In this document: in pieces, positions 5,850 through 7,515 of the stretch
Layout of the letters: each line of letters starts with the position of its first letter
Numbering within the stretch: position 1 is the stretch's first letter
Assembly: GCA_031282095.1 (NCBI GenBank)
Contig: JAITEJ010000163.1
Coordinates: 1 to 7,515 of the forward strand
Source of the DNA: Clostridiales bacterium
GTDB lineage: Bacteria > Bacillota_A > Clostridia > Christensenellales > CAG-917
Direction: 5' to 3'
Length of the DNA: 7,515 nt
The notes under the pieces: model-generated
The model's database searches: none
What the model was told of the DNA's origin: nothing
What the model saw: the letters and a program-made list of their open reading frames with translations, nothing else
Program-made: the position numbers and the translations under genes

Positions 5850-6650
5850 ATGAAGAATAAAAAGAAAAATCTGCAAGACGTCGAGCTTTATCTGCTTGAT
5901 TTAGACGGCACCGTATATATCGGCGACAAAGAAATTCCCGGAGCGTTTGAAACCGTTCGGAAACTCCGCTCAGCCGGAAAGCGCGTATGCTTTTTTACCA
6001 ATAATTCCTCACGCACTCATTTAGATTATGTGGAAAAGCTGACAAAAATGGGATTGCCCGTGACAGCTCCCGAAATTTACACAAGCGGACAGGCATCCGC
6101 GGAATTCATAGCCGAACGTTTTCCCGGCGCGCGCGTTTTCTTGTTGGGCAACGAAAAACTGAAAACGGAGCTTGCCTTATACGGAGTAACCTGCGCCGAC
6201 AACGACCCCGATATACTGTTATTGGGATTTGATACCTCTTTAACTTATGACAAGCTCTATAAATTTTGCGGATATGTCGCCGCCGGATTGCCGTATATAG
6301 CCACACATCCCGACGACAACTGTCCCGCCGAACCGTGCCCGATGCCCGACGCCGGAGTGCTGATTGAAGCCGTACGGATGACCGTAAAACGCTTCCCTGA
6401 TTTTATTGCCGGCAAGCCGTATACGATCGCCGGCGACGGCGTGAAAAAACGCTTCGGACTTTCGCCGGAAAAAATAGCCATGGTGGGCGACCGTCTTTAT
6501 ACCGATATAAAATTCGGCATAAACAACGGATTCGTTTCTATTCTTGTTTTAAGCGGTGAAACCACTGCCGCCGCTGCCGCCGAATCGGACACAAAAGCCG
6601 ACTTTATTTTCGACTCTCTTCCCGACATTGCCGCCGCGTTGGGCATTTGA
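5850..6650 (+). CDS. HAD superfamily class IIA phosphatase (NagD/PGP-like)
   Basis: This is a cytosolic Mg-dependent phosphohydrolase with an Asp nucleophile. The 266-residue length is normal for the NagD, p-nitrophenylphosphatase and phosphoglycolate phosphatase group. All four core motifs are present: I, LLDLDGTVY (nucleophile Asp17, acid/base Asp19); II, FFTNNSS (Thr50, Asn51); III, Lys189 in IAGKP; and IV, MVGDRLYTD (Asp214, Asp219). The cap between motifs II and III has the class IIA pattern, with ATHPDDNCP near 151-159 and PDAGVLIEAV near 166-175. The ATG at 5850 follows AAGGA at 5841-5845. The gene lies downstream of the dehydrogenase-like gene with a 67-bp repeat array between, and it converges on hisIE. 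Known relatives act on small phosphate esters (for example nucleotide monophosphates, glycerol phosphate or phosphoglycolate); the substrate here cannot be told. The protein appears intact. Confidence 0.94.
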   Translation: MKNKKKNLQDVELYLLDLDGTVYIGDKEIPGAFETVRKLRSAGKRVCFFTNNSSRTHLDYVEKLTKMGLPVTAPEIYTSGQASAEFIAERFPGARVFLLGNEKLKTELALYGVTCADNDPDILLLGFDTSLTYDKLYKFCGYVAAGLPYIATHPDDNCPAEPCPMPDAGVLIEAVRMTVKRFPDFIAGKPYTIAGDGVKKRFGLSPEKIAMVGDRLYTDIKFGINNGFVSILVLSGETTAAAAAESDTKADFIFDSLPDIAAALGI

Positions 6651-6797
6651 TATAAGCGTTTGCCGAACATGCCGTACAGCAAACAAAAGCCGACTGCCTT
6701 TTAATTTTGCTTCCGATTATGCCGATATATCATATCAGGCGTTTAACGCGAAGCGGCTGCCTAAAATCTTGAGGCGTATTAAGACGGATTTACCGCG

Positions 6798-7457
6798 TTA
6801 CTTCATTTTTTCCTGCTTTACCTTCGTATCGAGGACATGCCGCGCGGCGAGTTGATCAAGGACATCCCGATTTGAGATCCCCTCGTTCACCATGAGTACC
6901 AGCAGATGATATATGAGATCGCAAATTTCAAACACCGTTTCCGCTCTGTCTCCGCCTTTGGACGCTATTATGACCTCGGTGCATTCCTCGCCCACCTTTT
7001 TGAGGATTTTGTCAAGCCCTTTTTGGAAAAGATACGTAGTATACGAACCTTCCTTCAACGATGTTTTCCTATCTTTTATGAGCTCATAAAGCGCCGTTAC
7101 GGAAAATTCCTTTATCTCATCGCTTAAATAGACGGCAGATCCCGCATTGAAACAGCTTTCCGAGCCGGTATGACATGCGGGGCCGTTTTTGACCACTTCC
7201 ACAAGCAGCGCATCGTTGTCGCAGTCGCTTTTTATGGACACAATACGCTGTATGTTGCCGCTGTCTTCGCCTTTGCGCCAAAGCTTTTTACGGGAACGGC
7301 TGTAGAAGCAAGTCTTGCCCTCGGCTATGCTTATGCCCAGACTCTCGGCGTTCATGTATGCTACAGTCAGCACTTCTTTTGTATAATGATCTTGAACTAC
7401 GACTGGAATAAGTCCGTTGTCGTCGAACTTAAGCTTTACGTTTTTCCTGTTATCCAT
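6798..7457 (-). CDS. hisIE: Bifunctional phosphoribosyl-AMP cyclohydrolase / phosphoribosyl-ATP pyrophosphatase
   Basis: It catalyses the second and third steps of histidine biosynthesis: HisE removes pyrophosphate from phosphoribosyl-ATP and HisI opens the adenine ring of phosphoribosyl-AMP. Residues 1-105 are HisI, with GLIPVVVQDH, the SRSRKKLWRKGEDSGN substrate loop (53-68), Mg ligands in DCDND (Asp78, Asp80, Asp82) and zinc cysteines 79, 95 and 102 (ACHTGSESCF). Residues 120-205 are HisE, with the MazG-like helices GSYTTYLFQKGLDKILKKVG (137-156), EECTE (157-161) and EICDLIYHLL (177-186). Both domains look complete and the 219-residue length is usual for the fusion. The ATG at 7455-7457 is preceded by AGGGGG about 7 nt upstream. 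Only 58 bp upstream are in the window, so a preceding his operon gene and the promoter cannot be judged. The gene converges on the HAD gene, and no clear terminator was found in the 147 bp between them. Confidence 0.96.
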   Translation of the reverse strand: MDNRKNVKLKFDDNGLIPVVVQDHYTKEVLTVAYMNAESLGISIAEGKTCFYSRSRKKLWRKGEDSGNIQRIVSIKSDCDNDALLVEVVKNGPACHTGSESCFNAGSAVYLSDEIKEFSVTALYELIKDRKTSLKEGSYTTYLFQKGLDKILKKVGEECTEVIIASKGGDRAETVFEICDLIYHLLVLMVNEGISNRDVLDQLAARHVLDTKVKQEKMK

Positions 7458-7515
7458 ATTATTCCCCCTTTTTGTAAACTCAATAAATGAGATTGATTCA
7501 TTGTTGCGTAATCAT

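Noticed and set aside
6651..6797. Possible bidirectional terminator between the convergent HAD and hisIE genes
   Set aside because: Only a weak AAAAG/CTTTT pairing around 6685-6702 was found; the stem is too short to support a call.

Overview
The window looks like a chromosomal segment from a Firmicutes/Clostridia-type bacterium. The protein-coding genes have strong GGAGG-like ribosome binding sites, the aldolase is the class II type with the short GTSHG and LHGAS motifs, and HisI and HisE are fused. This taxonomic reading is inference from gene families and style. No rRNA, tRNA or CRISPR array was seen.

Layout, left to right. Positions 1-1130 are an eroded accessory patch. It holds the C-terminal part of an IS5-like DDE transposase, running off the left edge, and then the relic of a subtilisin-like (S8) serine protease broken by two frameshifts and premature stops. 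A possible tiny ORF and a strong hairpin close the patch. Positions 1131-1598 have no convincing gene: 1131-1213 is featureless, 1214-1452 is a 69-bp tandem repeat, and the rest holds a terminator-like fold and two short hairpins. A class II fructose-bisphosphate aldolase (minus strand, 1599-2528) follows. A 632-bp gene-free gap (2529-3160) carries an AT-rich zone with back-to-back promoter candidates and a degenerate tandem repeat with a step of about 67 bp; 2744-2883 shows nothing I can name. On the plus strand come an M29-type metalloaminopeptidase (3161-4288), a divergent iron-containing/glycerol-1-phosphate dehydrogenase-fold protein (4466-5617), a third tandem repeat of exactly 67-bp step (5639-5805), and a HAD class IIA phosphatase (5850-6650). 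The window ends with a convergent bifunctional HisIE gene of histidine biosynthesis (minus strand, 6798-7457), whose upstream neighbours lie outside the window. The 147 bp between the last two genes shows no clear terminator.

How the genes fit together: aldolase produces dihydroxyacetone phosphate, the substrate of true glycerol-1-phosphate dehydrogenases, and NagD-like HAD proteins often act on small phosphate esters. The plus-strand dehydrogenase-like and HAD genes could therefore belong to one small-metabolite route. However, the dehydrogenase-like protein appears to lack two of its three usual metal ligands, so this link is speculative. The aminopeptidase and HisIE are ordinary housekeeping functions.

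The most unusual content is non-coding. Three intergenic regions carry three different tandem arrays that all step by about 67-70 bp, and related small hairpins sit on both sides of the aldolase gene. The decayed S8 protease resembles, from memory, proteases found next to AAA ATPase genes in candidate phage-defence loci. I found no intact new system here.
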